In this document: one piece after another, positions 27,406 through 36,817 of the stretch | Layout of the letters: each line of letters begins with the position of its first letter | Numbering within the stretch: position 1 is the stretch's first letter | NCBI GenBank assembly: GCA_052387115.1 | Contig: JBQTJM010000144.1 | Location: 1-60,004, forward strand | DNA: 60,004 nt | Source: JACCXJ01 sp052387115 | GTDB taxonomy: Bacteria > Pseudomonadota > Gammaproteobacteria > JACCXJ01 | Direction: 5' to 3' | Translations under genes and position numbers: made by a program | Notes under the pieces: model-generated | The model's database searches: none | What the model was told of the DNA's origin: nothing | Seen by the model: only the letters and a program-made list of their open reading frames with translations

Positions 27406-27897
27406 TCAATGCGCGGTCGCTGCCGGCGGCCGTACGCCCACGGCCCCTTCGTCTGAAGCCTCTGTCTGCCGGCGCCGGCCGGGCGCTAACTCCCGGAGAT
27501 CCGCGCGGAGGTAGCTCGACTCCTCGCAAAGCAGCTCGTAGATGCGGTCCAACAGGTCCTCCGCCGACGCAAAGTCTCCGCAGTCGCCACGCGACATGGT
27601 GATCCGGTGGGGTCGCCCGCGATGGTAAAGGGATGATTCGAAACGCATGAGGCTGCCCGCCACCCGGAGGGGTCTGAGCTCGTAGGTCCCGGAGGCGATG
27701 GCCTCGCGGAACAAGGCCACGCGCGACCAATCCACCGCCACGCCTCGCGTACATCCCGATGCGGAAGACCCGAGATGAGCGCGGCGACTACGGGCCTCGC
27801 GAGACGGGATCGGCGGCTTGGCGGCGGCTGCCGGGGCGAGTTGCACGAGGGATCCACGCTGGGGGGGTTTTGGCATGTCCATGTCCTGATGAGACAA
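27406..27897 (-). CDS. FlgM-like protein, possibly fused to a FlgN-like start
   Basis: Residues about 54-92 (VDWSRVALFREAIASGTYEL, RPLRVAGSLMRFESSLY) match the C-terminal, sigma-28-binding part of the anti-sigma factor FlgM. The first 50 residues are low-complexity and basic. Residues about 110-145 (SAEDLLDRIYELLCEESSYL, RADLRELAPG) look like the first helix of the chaperone FlgN, whose gene usually follows flgM. A deletion that joined flgM with the start of flgN would explain this. No other flagellar gene is in the window. The assignment is tentative. Confidence 0.45.
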   Translation of the reverse strand: MSHQDMDMPKPPQRGSLVQLAPAAAAKPPIPSREARSRRAHLGSSASGCTRGVAVDWSRVALFREAIASGTYELRPLRVAGSLMRFESSLYHRGRPHRITMSRGDCGDFASAEDLLDRIYELLCEESSYLRADLRELAPGRRRQTEASDEGAVGVRPPAATAH

Positions 27898-28102
27898 TCC
27901 TTGTCTTGGGGTCCACGGCTATCCTTGCAGATAGGCCCGCACCGGTGTAACGGCGTGGAGGATTCGGGAGTTGAGGGGTTCCGGCCCAGCAAAGCCCGAA
28001 CCCACCCGATGCCCGCCGCCGGATCCAAACGAGCCCCGGTTGGGATCGGCAATACCATGGGGGATATCTTCATTATAATCTCTTGGCCCGAGCCAACCTG
28101 CC

Positions 28103-28702
28103 ATGAGTGATCATGCCTGTCGTGCCCAGCATGCCCATCCTGCCCAGGGTGATCATGAGCTGTTCGACGTGGTCGACGACGACGATCGGGTCTGGGGCCG
28201 GATGCGGCGGGACGATGTGCACCGATGGCAGCTACGCCACCGCGCCGCCCATGTGCTGGTCGTGAACAGCCATGGCGAGGTCTTCGTACAACGCCGCTCG
28301 ACGTTGAAGGAATGTGCCCCGGGGCTTTGGGATACATCGGTCGCGGGGCACGTGCAGAGTGGCGAGAGCTATGCTGCCTGCGCCGTTCGCGAGCTTGCTG
28401 AGGAGATCGGGCTGCCACCCACCACGCCGCTCTGCCAGGTGGGGTATCTGAAGGCGGGCCCCGATACGGGTTGGGAATTCGTCGCGGTTTTTCTGTGTCG
28501 GTCCGACGGACCCTTGGTCCTGTGCCCGGAAGAGATCGCGGAAGGCCGGTGGGCGAGCCCGGAAACGCTGGCGCAGTGGATGATCGACCGGCCCGAGGAG
28601 CTCACCACGTCGTTTCGGCTGATCTGGGCCCGTTCCCGGGAATGGCTACGAGACTCGCAGCGCCCCGCCGAAATACCGCCGATCACGAGCGCTCACGGCT
28701 GA
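28103..28702 (+). CDS. NUDIX hydrolase (YfcD-like)
   Basis: The protein has 199 residues. ELFDVVDDDDRVWGRMRRDD and LRHRAAHVLVVNSHGEVFVQ are typical of the YfcD/IPP-isomerase-like NUDIX group. The Nudix box GESYAACAVRELAEEIGL (G-x5-E-x7-REUxEExGU, about residues 97-119) holds the metal-binding glutamates. Such enzymes hydrolyse nucleoside diphosphate derivatives; the substrate is not known. It ends 90 bases before uvrC on the same strand. Confidence 0.9.
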   Translation: MSDHACRAQHAHPAQGDHELFDVVDDDDRVWGRMRRDDVHRWQLRHRAAHVLVVNSHGEVFVQRRSTLKECAPGLWDTSVAGHVQSGESYAACAVRELAEEIGLPPTTPLCQVGYLKAGPDTGWEFVAVFLCRSDGPLVLCPEEIAEGRWASPETLAQWMIDRPEELTTSFRLIWARSREWLRDSQRPAEIPPITSAHG

Positions 28703-28792
28703 GGCACACGCCTTTGGATCGCCGCTTGGCGCTCGTGTCCACGCAGCTCCACTACTCACCAGGTCGCGATCCCACGGAGTCATCGACAGGAT

Positions 28793-30631
28793 ATGCTCGA
28801 AGATGCTTTTGACGGTAAGACCCTGAGTGCCACGCTCCCTACGCACTGCGGGGTGTATCGGATGCTCGATGGGGAGGGCACCGTCCTCTATGTCGGCAAG
28901 GCCCGAAACCTGAGAAAGCGGCTTGCGAGCTATTACCGTTCTCCGGCCCGTCTGGGCGCCAAGACCGAGGCCCTGCTGGCTCAGGTGCGGGCCGTCGAAG
29001 TCACCGTCACACACACGGAGAACGAGGCCCTAATCCTAGAAAACAACCTCATCAAGGCGCTGAAACCCCGTTACAACATCGTGCTGCGAGACGACAAGAG
29101 CTACCCCTATATCTATATCGCCGGCGATCAGGCGTTCCCGCGGCTGTGCTTTCATCGCGGGGCCCAGAACGACAAGGGCCGCTACTTCGGCCCGTTCCCG
29201 AACGCCAGCGCCGTACGCCACAGCCTGAAGCTCCTGCAGAAGCTGTTCTTGCTGCGACCCTGTGAGGACACCTTCTTTCGCAATCGCACCCGCCCCTGTC
29301 TCCAGCATCAGATCAAACGCTGTAGCGCGCCTTGCGTCGGATTGATCGATACCAAGTCCTATCAGGAGGACGTCGAGCACGCCATCCTGTTTCTCGAGGG
29401 CCGCGACCAGCGCGTGATCGAGCACCTGGCGGCGCGCATGGAAGGGAGCGCCGCGACACTCGACTTCGAACGCGCGGCGCGCTACCGGGACCAGATCGGC
29501 CAGTTGCAAAAGGTCCGGCAGCCGCAGTGCATCAGCTCCGGGAACGGCGATACCGACGTCGTCGCCTGTGCGGCGCGCGAGGGCCTCTGCTGTGTTCAGG
29601 TGTTCTTCGTGCGCGGCGGACACAACCTGGGAAATCGCGCCTATTTCCCCGACCATGCCGGGGAGTCCCGTGCCACCGCGGTGCTGGGCGCCTTCCTGCC
29701 GCAGTTCTACCTGGCGGAGCGCGCCGAGCGCAGCATCCCTCCGGAGGTGCTGGTCAGCCACCCCCTCGCCAACGGCGCCGTGCTGGCCGAGGTCCTGTCG
29801 GCGCAGGCCGGCCGCAAGATGGCGATCCATTGGCGGGTGCGCGGTGAGCGGGCTCGTTTTCTGGAGATGGCGATGCAGAATGCGGAGCTGTGCCTGTCGC
29901 AGCGGCTCGCGAGCCGCTCCGCGCAGCGCCGGCGCCTGAGCGCCTTACAACTCGCCCTCGGCCAGACGGCGGAGATCACCCGCGTCGAATGCTTCGACGT
30001 GAGTCACACCCAGGGCGAAGCGGCCGTGGCCTCATGCGTGGTGTTCGGCGCGGAGGGTCCGGTGAAGTCGGCCTACCGGCATTTCGGCATCGAAGGGATC
30101 GCACCCGGGGATGATTACGGCGCGTTGCGCCAGGCCCTCACGCGGCACTACACGCGCTTGCTGCGCGAGGGACGCGAGCCACCCGGGGTCCTCGTGATCG
30201 ACGGGGGTCGGGGCCAACTGACCCAGGCGCTGGAGGTCCTGCACGCGCTCGACGTCCGCGGCATCACGGTGATCGGCATCGCCAAAGGGCCTACCCGCAA
30301 GCCGGGTCTCGAGACGCTGTTCGTGGGTCCGGAGATGCGCGTGCTTCCGCTCTGCTCCGATACCGATGCCCTGCATCTCCTCCAACAGATCCGGGATGAG
30401 GCGCACCGCTTCGCCATCAGCGGGCACCGCCGGGCCCGTGCCCGCGACCGGCGCATCTCGCCGCTCGAGCGCATCGATGGGGTCGGCCACAAGCGCCGCA
30501 AGGAGCTCTTGCGCTTTTTCGGAGGGCTACAGGGCGTGATGCGGGCCGCTGTCGAGGACCTCTGCCAGGTACCGGGTATCAGCACGGAGCTTGCGGCCCG
30601 CATCTACAGGGAACTGCACGCGAGCGCATGA
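28793..30631 (+). CDS. uvrC: Excinuclease ABC subunit C
   Basis: The 612 residues match the usual UvrC length. The N-terminal GIY-YIG nuclease is seen as GVYRMLDGEGTVLYVGKARN, followed by the UVR motif region (AATLDFERAARYRDQIGQLQ), the C-terminal RNase H-like endonuclease (ECFDVSHTQGEAAVASCVVF, VLVIDGGRGQ) and a helix-hairpin-helix end. It makes both incisions in nucleotide excision repair with UvrAB. It overlaps pgsA by the ATGA tetranucleotide, the E. coli gene order. Confidence 0.97.
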   Translation: MLEDAFDGKTLSATLPTHCGVYRMLDGEGTVLYVGKARNLRKRLASYYRSPARLGAKTEALLAQVRAVEVTVTHTENEALILENNLIKALKPRYNIVLRDDKSYPYIYIAGDQAFPRLCFHRGAQNDKGRYFGPFPNASAVRHSLKLLQKLFLLRPCEDTFFRNRTRPCLQHQIKRCSAPCVGLIDTKSYQEDVEHAILFLEGRDQRVIEHLAARMEGSAATLDFERAARYRDQIGQLQKVRQPQCISSGNGDTDVVACAAREGLCCVQVFFVRGGHNLGNRAYFPDHAGESRATAVLGAFLPQFYLAERAERSIPPEVLVSHPLANGAVLAEVLSAQAGRKMAIHWRVRGERARFLEMAMQNAELCLSQRLASRSAQRRRLSALQLALGQTAEITRVECFDVSHTQGEAAVASCVVFGAEGPVKSAYRHFGIEGIAPGDDYGALRQALTRHYTRLLREGREPPGVLVIDGGRGQLTQALEVLHALDVRGITVIGIAKGPTRKPGLETLFVGPEMRVLPLCSDTDALHLLQQIRDEAHRFAISGHRRARARDRRISPLERIDGVGHKRRKELLRFFGGLQGVMRAAVEDLCQVPGISTELAARIYRELHASA

Positions 30632-31191
30632 ACATCCCGAATTCACTGACGGTGGTCCGCATCGCGCTCATCCCGATCTTCATGCTGGTGTTCTACCTGC
30701 CCTTCCCCTCCGCGAATCTGGCCACCGCCGTGATCTTCGCGCTCGGCGCGCTGACCGACTGGCTGGACGGTTATCTGGCCCGGCGTCTGGACCAGACCTC
30801 GGCCCTGGGGCAGTTCCTGGACCCGGTCGCGGACAAGCTCATGGTCGCGGTCGTGCTCGTGCTCCTGCTCCAGCAGGACCCCTCGGTGTGGATGGCGCTG
30901 CCGGCGGCGATCATCATCGGGCGCGAGATCACCGTCTCGGCCTTGCGCGAATGGATGGCGGAGCTCGGCGCGCGCGCCAAGGTGGCGGTGTCATCGCTCG
31001 GCAAGGTCAAGACCACGGCCCAGATGATCGCCATCATCATGCTGCTCTATCGCGATCCGATCGGTGCCGTGCCCACCTACACGGTCGGTTTCCTGCTCCT
31101 GTACCTAGCCGCGGCGTTGACCCTGTGGACGATGTGCGTCTATATCTGGGTGGCATGGCCCGAGCTGCGCGGGCACCGGCGTCAGCCCTGA
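30628..31191 (+). CDS. pgsA: CDP-diacylglycerol--glycerol-3-phosphate 3-phosphatidyltransferase
   Basis: The protein has 187 residues. The CDP-alcohol phosphotransferase signature is D-G-x2-A-R-x8-G-x3-D-x3-D: DWLDGYLARRLDQTSALGQF, LDPVADK. Four to five membrane helices follow. It makes phosphatidylglycerolphosphate in the inner membrane, the first committed step to PG and cardiolipin. The start overlaps the uvrC stop (ATGA), so the two are translationally coupled. Confidence 0.96.
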   Translation: MNIPNSLTVVRIALIPIFMLVFYLPFPSANLATAVIFALGALTDWLDGYLARRLDQTSALGQFLDPVADKLMVAVVLVLLLQQDPSVWMALPAAIIIGREITVSALREWMAELGARAKVAVSSLGKVKTTAQMIAIIMLLYRDPIGAVPTYTVGFLLLYLAAALTLWTMCVYIWVAWPELRGHRRQP

Positions 31192-31213
31192 GGGCCTGGC
31201 CCCTGCCCATGGC

Positions 31214-31241
31214 TTGACAGACCCCGGCTCCCGGCTAAAAT
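31214..31241 (+). promoter_or_regulatory. Sigma-70 promoter of the tRNA-Gly/Cys/Leu cluster
   Basis: TTGACA at 31214-31219 and TAAAAT at 31236-31241 are separated by 16 bases. Transcription should start a few bases before tRNA-Gly at 31251. Both hexamers are at or near consensus. Confidence 0.8.
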
Positions 31242-31250
31242 GGGTTAAAG

Positions 31251-31326
<76 letters not shown>

Positions 31327-31447
31327 GTTCGTGCGCCACGAAACCCCTGGGCCCTCTTGTTCGATCGCGGGGGCAAAGGGGTTTCGTCGTTTCTGGGACG
31401 GCCCATCACCGTCCCCTCGCTTCGGCCCCCTGCTCGGGGGTCCCTTC

Positions 31448-31521
31448 GGCTGGGTGGCAGAGTGGTCATGCAGCGGCCTGCAAAGCCGTGTACGCCGGTT
31501 CGATTCCGACCCCAGCCTCCA
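31448..31521 (+). tRNA. cysT: tRNA-Cys(GCA)
   Basis: This is a 74-base tRNA with acceptor stem GGCTGGG/CCCAGCC, anticodon loop CTGCAAA (anticodon GCA) and encoded CCA. It is the second tRNA of the cluster and the expected cysT position. Confidence 0.95.
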
Positions 31522-31640
31522 CAGACCCGGACGCCGTCCTCGGGACGGCCCACCTGCGCGAGGCCGTGGACGGAGCATTCACCGCCAGTCCAAACGCCAC
31601 TGAACTGGAATAGTGTAGTAAGCCATTGATTCTTAAATCT

Positions 31641-31727
31641 GCCCGGGTGGCGGAACAGGTAGACGCAAGGGACTTAAAATCCCTCGGGGGCAACCCCGTG
31701 CCGGTTCGAGTCCGGCCCCGGGCACCA
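31641..31727 (+). tRNA. leuZ: tRNA-Leu(UAA)
   Basis: This is an 87-base class II tRNA. The acceptor stem is GCCCGGG/CCCGGGC, the anticodon loop is ACTTAAAAT (anticodon TAA), the long variable arm is CGGGGGCAACCCCG, and CCA is encoded. It is third of the cluster. Its 3' end lies 6 bases from the stop of the convergent bchO, the first photosynthesis gene. Confidence 0.95.
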
Positions 31728-31733
31728 TAAATA

Positions 31734-32633
31734 TCAACCTAGTGCTGCATTTCCTATCGCTTGCGTCGTGCGGGCCAGCCGGACGAAGAGCGGCGCCACT
31801 TCTTCCGGGCGTTCTTCGTGCGCCAGGTGGCCCAGACCCGGAAGCGATACCCGTTCTGCGCTGGGCAGCAGCGCACGCACACGCAAGGCTTCGGAAGGTG
31901 GCAGCGTGCGATCGTTGTCGCCGGTAACCAGCATCAGGCGCGGATTGAGCCGGGGCAGATCGCGCGCCAGCGGTACGAGGTCCCAGTTGGCCATCATGCC
32001 GAGGGCGGCGGCGGCATGCGCGGGGTTGCTTACGACGCGTCCGTACAGTTCCACACCGCAGACATCGAGGGCGGAGCCCGTACCACGAATGAGACGTTCG
32101 ACAGCGGAAGGATCGGCCGCTCTCCAGGCAAACAGGCGTGGCACCAGTGAACTGCGCGCGAGCAGTTTGGCCGCCGGAGAAAAAAACTGAGCGGCCAGTC
32201 CCCGCATCGGCAACAAGGCCCCGTTGAGGCTCAACAGGCCTGCCGGATCGATATGCCCATCGAGACACATACGGGCCAGAATGGCGGCCCCGGCCGAATG
32301 ACCGGCCGCAAGTCCGGGATTGAGATCCAGCGCGCGGAGCAGCGCATGCAGGGCATCCGCAATACCGGGGAGTGACAGTGCATCGAAGGGTGGTGCTTCG
32401 GTGAACCCGTGGCCAGGCAGATCCGGTGCCACGACGGTGAAGTGCTCGGCCAGCAACGGGGCGAGTGCACGCCAGGTGTGAGTGGCCGCACCGGTGCCGT
32501 GTACCAGCAACAGGATCGGTCCGTGTCCCTGTTGTTGCACGTGCCAGCGCAATCCGCCCGCCAGTACAAAACGGCTGAAAGCGCGGTTCGGCCAGTCGCG
32601 GCCGTCCCGTTCCCAGCTCAACCGCGCCAGCAT
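31734..32633 (-). CDS. bchO: BchO, alpha/beta-hydrolase of bacteriochlorophyll synthesis
   Basis: The protein has 299 residues. The start (LSWERDGRDWPNRAFSRFVL, AGGLRWHVQQQG) is diagnostic of BchO. The hydrolase fold shows the oxyanion motif LLVHGTGAATHTW and the nucleophile elbow AAGHSAGAAIL (GHSAG, Ser near 112). GLGHLAHEERP carries the catalytic His. BchO is encoded with magnesium chelatase genes in purple bacteria and is thought to assist Mg insertion; its reaction is unproven. Here it diverges from bchI-bchD instead of following them. Confidence 0.92.
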   Translation of the reverse strand: MLARLSWERDGRDWPNRAFSRFVLAGGLRWHVQQQGHGPILLLVHGTGAATHTWRALAPLLAEHFTVVAPDLPGHGFTEAPPFDALSLPGIADALHALLRALDLNPGLAAGHSAGAAILARMCLDGHIDPAGLLSLNGALLPMRGLAAQFFSPAAKLLARSSLVPRLFAWRAADPSAVERLIRGTGSALDVCGVELYGRVVSNPAHAAAALGMMANWDLVPLARDLPRLNPRLMLVTGDNDRTLPPSEALRVRALLPSAERVSLPGLGHLAHEERPEEVAPLFVRLARTTQAIGNAALG

Positions 32634-32914
32634 GTCGGCAAGCGTACGCCACTGTCCCGGTTGCGCAACCCGTACCCGGTTGCCGGTCCGTCGGTGATGT
32701 GTACTGCGTAACCTGTTACCCGAGCCATGCCCGCTTTGGATTTGAATCTCATCTCTCCTGCCGTTATCTTAGTACGAGTGGCTCCCTGATTCCGCTCTGC
32801 GCCGGGAGTCGATCTCGAACGCGGCGATGACGGAATAACCGCCGGGTCGGCGTATCGTATGCATCGACTCGGCCCGATAAACGCTCTCGGTCGTTCGCTG
32901 CTTCGTCATCGATC
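32634..32914. promoter_or_regulatory. bchO-bchI divergent promoter region
   Basis: These 281 bases separate the two divergent starts. I found no exact TGT-N12-ACA site; the best is a near match ending in ACC near 32660. At 32765-32776 the sequence is a 10-of-12 reverse match to CGTACTAACCTA, the motif shared by the crtI and bchC upstream regions. Confidence 0.4.
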
Positions 32915-33476
32915 ATGCGCCCCGTTTTCCCGTTCTCAGCGATTGTCAGCCAGGAGGAGATAAAGCTCTCGCTCCTTATCGCGGCGATTGAACCCACCGT
33001 TGGTGGCGTCATGCTGTTCGGAGATCGGGGTACCGGCAAGACCACGGCGATCCGCGCGCTGGCCGCGCTGCTTCCGAAGATGCGGGTGATCGATAACTGC
33101 CCGTACAACTGCGATCCCGCCGAGGTAGTCAGCCTCTGCGAGACATGCCAGGGCGGCAAGGCGGCAAACGCGGCCAAGTCGCGCTTGGTGCCGGGCGCGA
33201 TCTCGACTATCGTCCATCGACGTTCCCGAAGACGTGCTCGAGAACGCCGCACGGCTGTGCATGAGTCTGGGCACCGACGGTCTGCGCGGCGAGCTGACCC
33301 TGGTGCGTGCCGCGCGTGCCCTTGCCGGCCTCGAGGCACGCGGCAAGGTCAGCGATGCCCATCTGCGCAAGCTTGCCCCGATGGCGCTCCGCCACCGGCT
33401 GCGCCGCAATCCGCTGGACGATGCCGGCTCGACGACGCGTGTCGAACGGGCCGTTGCGGAGCTGTTCGACGCGTAA
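32915..33476 (+). pseudogene. bchI: Magnesium chelatase subunit BchI with central deletion and frameshift
   Basis: The N-terminal 95 residues are clear BchI: FPFSAIVSQEEIKLSLLIAA, Walker A GDRGTGKTTAIRAL, CPYNCDPAEVVSLCETC. Near 33195-33205 this frame jumps into sequence that belongs, in another frame, to the BchI C-terminus (SRLSSIDVPEDVLENAARLC, then TDGLRGELTLVRAARALAGL, APMALRHRLRRNPLDDAGST), ending at 33474-33476. About 150 residues, including Walker B and the sensor motifs, are missing. As written no functional AAA+ subunit can be made. The shifted frame instead reads on into bchD. Whether this is a real lesion or an assembly error cannot be judged here. Confidence 0.85.
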
Positions 33477-33493
33477 GCGCCGCGCCCACCATC

Positions 33494-35302
33494 ATGAACG
33501 ATGGCTGGTCCGATGCTGCGCTCGCCGCCGCATTGATCGCTGTCGATCCGGCGGGGACCGGCGGTGCTGCCGTACGCGCCCTGCCCGGACCGGTCCGCGA
33601 CCGCTGGCTCGCCCTGATCCGCGAGCTGTTGCCGCCCGACATTCCCGTGCGCCGGATCCCGCTGCACGTGAGCGATGGTCGCCTGCTCGGAGGGCTGGAT
33701 CTCGCCGCGACGCTGGCGGCGGGCAGGCCGATCGCCGAGCGCGGGCTCTTGGCGGAGGCCGACGGCGGCGTGGTGGTGCTGTCCATGGCAGAGCGGCTGA
33801 CCCCATCGACCGTTGCGCGTCTTGCCGCGGCGTTCGACACGCAAGCGGTGCTCGTGGAGCGCGATGGCCTCGGCCTGCGCACGCCGACGCAGTTCGGCAT
33901 GGTGGCGCTGGATGAAGGCATGAGCGATGAGGAGCGCCCGCATGCCGCGCTGCTGGACCGGCTCGCTTTTCATCTCGATCTTCACGCCATCGGCGTGAAC
34001 GACGCGCAAGCGTCGCCGTTCCGTCTCGACACCATCCTCTCGGCCCGGGCAAGACTGCCGACGGTGCAAGCCGGCGATGCGATCGTGGAGGCCCTGTGCG
34101 GTACCGCGATGGCGCTCGGCATCGCCTCACCGCGCGCGACGATACTCGCGCTGCGGGTCGGACGTGCAGCCGCCGCGCTCGCCGGGCGTGATGCGGTCAC
34201 GGAGGCCGACGCGGCGCTGGCCGGCCGTCTGGTGTTCGCCGCGCGGGCAACACTGCTGCCCGTGCCGCCGCCAGATAAAGAAGACCCGGATGAAGGAGAG
34301 GAAGATAAACGGCAAGCGCCGGAACCTCGGTACGATCCCGAGCACGTGCGCGACGAACAGGCCGATGCCGTCGCGAATACCGAGCAACCACTGCGGGATA
34401 TCGTGCTTGCGGCGGCAAAGGCGGCGATCCCTCCGGCATTGCTCGCGCAGTTGCAGATGGCCGGCGGCAGACCTGCGCTCCGCACGCGCAATGCGGGACG
34501 TGCCGGCAGAGCGCAGATCTCGCGTGTACGCGGGCGGCCTGTCGGGACCCGCCGGGGTGAACCGCGCGCCGGCGTGCGCATCAGCGTCATCGATACGCTG
34601 CGTGCGGCGGCACCCTGGCAGCGGCTGCGCCGTTCCGACACTGCGCAGCCGGCAGAGGGCGCGCAAGGTCGCGTGCGGATGAAGATCCGGCGCGAGGACT
34701 TCCGCGTCACCCGTTACCAGCAGCGCACGCGGACCACGACCATCTTCGTCGTCGATGCTTCGGGTTCCACTGCGTTGCATCGCCTGGCCGAGGCCAAAGG
34801 CGCGGTGGAGCTGCTGCTCGCCGAATCCTACGTGCGCCGCGACGAGGTGGCACTCATCGCCTTCCGCGGCGTTGGCGCCGCACTGCTGCTGCCGCCGACC
34901 CGCTCGCTGGTGCGCGCCAAACGCTGTCTGGCCGGTCTTCCGGGTGGTGGCGGCACTCCGCTCGCGGCAGGAATCGATATGGCTATAGCCCTGGCGGATT
35001 CGGTGCGACGCAAACAGGGTACGCCGGTGATCGTTCTCCTGACCGACGGGCGCGCGAATGTCGCGCAGGATGGCAGTCAGGGACGGGCACGCGCCGAAGA
35101 GGAGGCCGTGGCGGCCGCGCGACGCATGCGGGCAGCCGGATTGAATGCCCTGCTCGTGGACACTTCGCCGCGGCCACAGCCGTTAGCGGAACGTTTCGCC
35201 ACCGAGATGAATGCGCGTTACCTGCCGCTCCCCCACGCCGATGCCGTAGCGGTTTCCCGGGCAGCGCGGGCGACGGTGCATCAGCATGCACAGTCAACCT
35301 GA
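33494..35302 (+). CDS. bchD: Magnesium chelatase subunit BchD
   Basis: The protein has 602 residues from ATG 33494, 17 bases behind the bchI stop. The N-terminal AAA-like domain (about 1-250) lacks a good Walker A, as is normal for BchD. An acidic/Pro-rich linker (PPPDKEDPDEGEEDKRQAPE) follows. The C-terminal von Willebrand A domain has a complete MIDAS: DASGS near residue 418, GGTPLA and LLTDGRAN. With BchI and BchH it inserts Mg into protoporphyrin IX. Intact. An upstream in-frame extension to 32915 results from the bchI lesion and is not part of it. Confidence 0.93.
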   Translation: MNDGWSDAALAAALIAVDPAGTGGAAVRALPGPVRDRWLALIRELLPPDIPVRRIPLHVSDGRLLGGLDLAATLAAGRPIAERGLLAEADGGVVVLSMAERLTPSTVARLAAAFDTQAVLVERDGLGLRTPTQFGMVALDEGMSDEERPHAALLDRLAFHLDLHAIGVNDAQASPFRLDTILSARARLPTVQAGDAIVEALCGTAMALGIASPRATILALRVGRAAAALAGRDAVTEADAALAGRLVFAARATLLPVPPPDKEDPDEGEEDKRQAPEPRYDPEHVRDEQADAVANTEQPLRDIVLAAAKAAIPPALLAQLQMAGGRPALRTRNAGRAGRAQISRVRGRPVGTRRGEPRAGVRISVIDTLRAAAPWQRLRRSDTAQPAEGAQGRVRMKIRREDFRVTRYQQRTRTTTIFVVDASGSTALHRLAEAKGAVELLLAESYVRRDEVALIAFRGVGAALLLPPTRSLVRAKRCLAGLPGGGGTPLAAGIDMAIALADSVRRKQGTPVIVLLTDGRANVAQDGSQGRARAEEEAVAAARRMRAAGLNALLVDTSPRPQPLAERFATEMNARYLPLPHADAVAVSRAARATVHQHAQST

Positions 35303-35355
35303 AATTACCGCACTCTGACCGGTCGCCAGACCGCCCATCGCCTCGCCACCGTCTG

Positions 35356-36669
35356 TTATCGGGCGCTCTGCGGCGGCTGGCCGCCGTCTGCGTCAGCGAT
35401 ACTGCGCCGTATGCGCCGCAGTGCCAGTGCCACCAGCACGGCAACGATGGGTATCGCTACACCGGTCGCAAGGTCCGGATCGACAGGGAGGGCAACCCCA
35501 CTCGCCGCGATGGCCTTGATCACATAACCGACCAGCCCGACAACGTAGTAGGTGATTGCCGCAATGGAGAGTCCCTCGACGGTCTGTTGCAGTCGCAGCT
35601 GCTGCCGTGCACGGCGCTCCATCGAGGCGAGCAGTGCCTGGTTCTGTTTTTCGCGCGCGATATCCACCCGCGTCGAGAGCACGCCGCTCGCCTGCGCCAC
35701 TCTCTCGGAGAGATCCTGCAAACGCTGTGACACCGCGGCGCAGGTCGCCATCGCCGGCGCCAGGCGGCGGTTCATGAATCCCTGAATCGTCTGCGCCCCG
35801 ACGAGGCGGCGCTCGCGTAACTCGGCCATCCGGGTGCGCACCAGCTCGTAATAGGCGCGGCTTGCCCCGAAACGAGATTGACTTGCCGCCAGCGAGCTCT
35901 CGACCTCGGCGGCGAGCTTGGTCAGCTCCCCGAGCAAGGCCTCGTCGTCTCCACCCTCGCCGGCGATATCGGTGGTGAGGGTGGTCAGCGCGCGCTCGAT
36001 CGCGAGTATCCGCGGCGCCAGTCCGCGCGCGATGGGTAGCGCGAGCAGCGCCATCATCCGGTAGGCCTCGATCTCGAACAGACGCTGGAGCATGCGGCCG
36101 GCTTCGCGTGGTGTCAGCTCGCGGCTCAACACCAGGAAACGCGAGTAGCCGTCGGAGTGAATTCTGAAGTCGGTGTAGGCGAGCCCCGCACCGTCGCCGA
36201 TCTCGGCACCGACAGCAACGTGGCCCGCAAAGTATTCGGCAAGGATAGCGGCGTCGGGCGGCTCGCTGTCGGCCGCTAGGAGCTCGGTGTGTGCCGCGAC
36301 CACGGTCTTTCCCGGGATCCCGGCAAGCCACCCTTCAGGGAGAAGATCAGTAGCCGGTTCACTGAACGGCCGCGGGCTACTGCCTGCCCTGAAAAACGTG
36401 TGCCCGGAAAACTCGCCGTGCCGCTCCCATTTCAGCCGCAATGCTCCCAGTTGCACGCTGAACTGGATCGTGCTCCCGCTCGGGGGCGCCACATCGAACT
36501 GCGCGCACAGCGCGGCTACGTGTGCGCGCTCGCGTTCGCGATCGCCAACATCGACCAGCACCGCAACGTGGGTCGCACGCTGGGGGGTATCGAGCGCATC
36601 GTATTGCCGCGCATGCACTTCCTCGGCGAGAACCAGGCGTTCGGGATGATCGGAGGGTAGGCCTGTCAT
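35356..36669 (-). CDS. DUF3422 family membrane-anchored protein
   Basis: The protein has 437 residues. The pattern HPERLVLAEEVHARQYDALD at the N-terminus, the central RELTPREAGRMLQRLFEIEA YRMMALLALPIAR region and the C-terminal pair of membrane helices (AAITYYVVGLVGYVIKAIAA; ATGVAIPIVAVLVALALRRI) are those of DUF3422. A coiled-coil section precedes the helices. The function is unknown. It lies between bchD and crtI, convergent with bchD and divergent from crtI, so it may share the crtI promoter region. Confidence 0.88.
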   Translation of the reverse strand: MTGLPSDHPERLVLAEEVHARQYDALDTPQRATHVAVLVDVGDRERERAHVAALCAQFDVAPPSGSTIQFSVQLGALRLKWERHGEFSGHTFFRAGSSPRPFSEPATDLLPEGWLAGIPGKTVVAAHTELLAADSEPPDAAILAEYFAGHVAVGAEIGDGAGLAYTDFRIHSDGYSRFLVLSRELTPREAGRMLQRLFEIEAYRMMALLALPIARGLAPRILAIERALTTLTTDIAGEGGDDEALLGELTKLAAEVESSLAASQSRFGASRAYYELVRTRMAELRERRLVGAQTIQGFMNRRLAPAMATCAAVSQRLQDLSERVAQASGVLSTRVDIAREKQNQALLASMERRARQQLRLQQTVEGLSIAAITYYVVGLVGYVIKAIAASGVALPVDPDLATGVAIPIVAVLVALALRRIRRSIADADGGQPPQSAR

Positions 36670-36817
36670 TCGCTACTCCCTGCCCCAAGGCGTGGTTGTA
36701 GTCGCCCTAGTGGTGGCTGGCAGCGTTGTTTCTGATTTATAAATAAATATTTACAGCAGTTAGCTCACGTAGCCTATGAGATTTGTGCCACGACGCCCCT
36801 TTCAAGTAAAGCTCAGT

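Noticed and set aside
32915..35302. A single 795-codon frame that could be read as a natural BchI-BchD fusion
   Set aside because: The middle part (about 33210-33490) is Arg-rich out-of-frame sequence while the true BchI C-terminus lies in another frame there. The fusion is a by-product of the bchI deletion.
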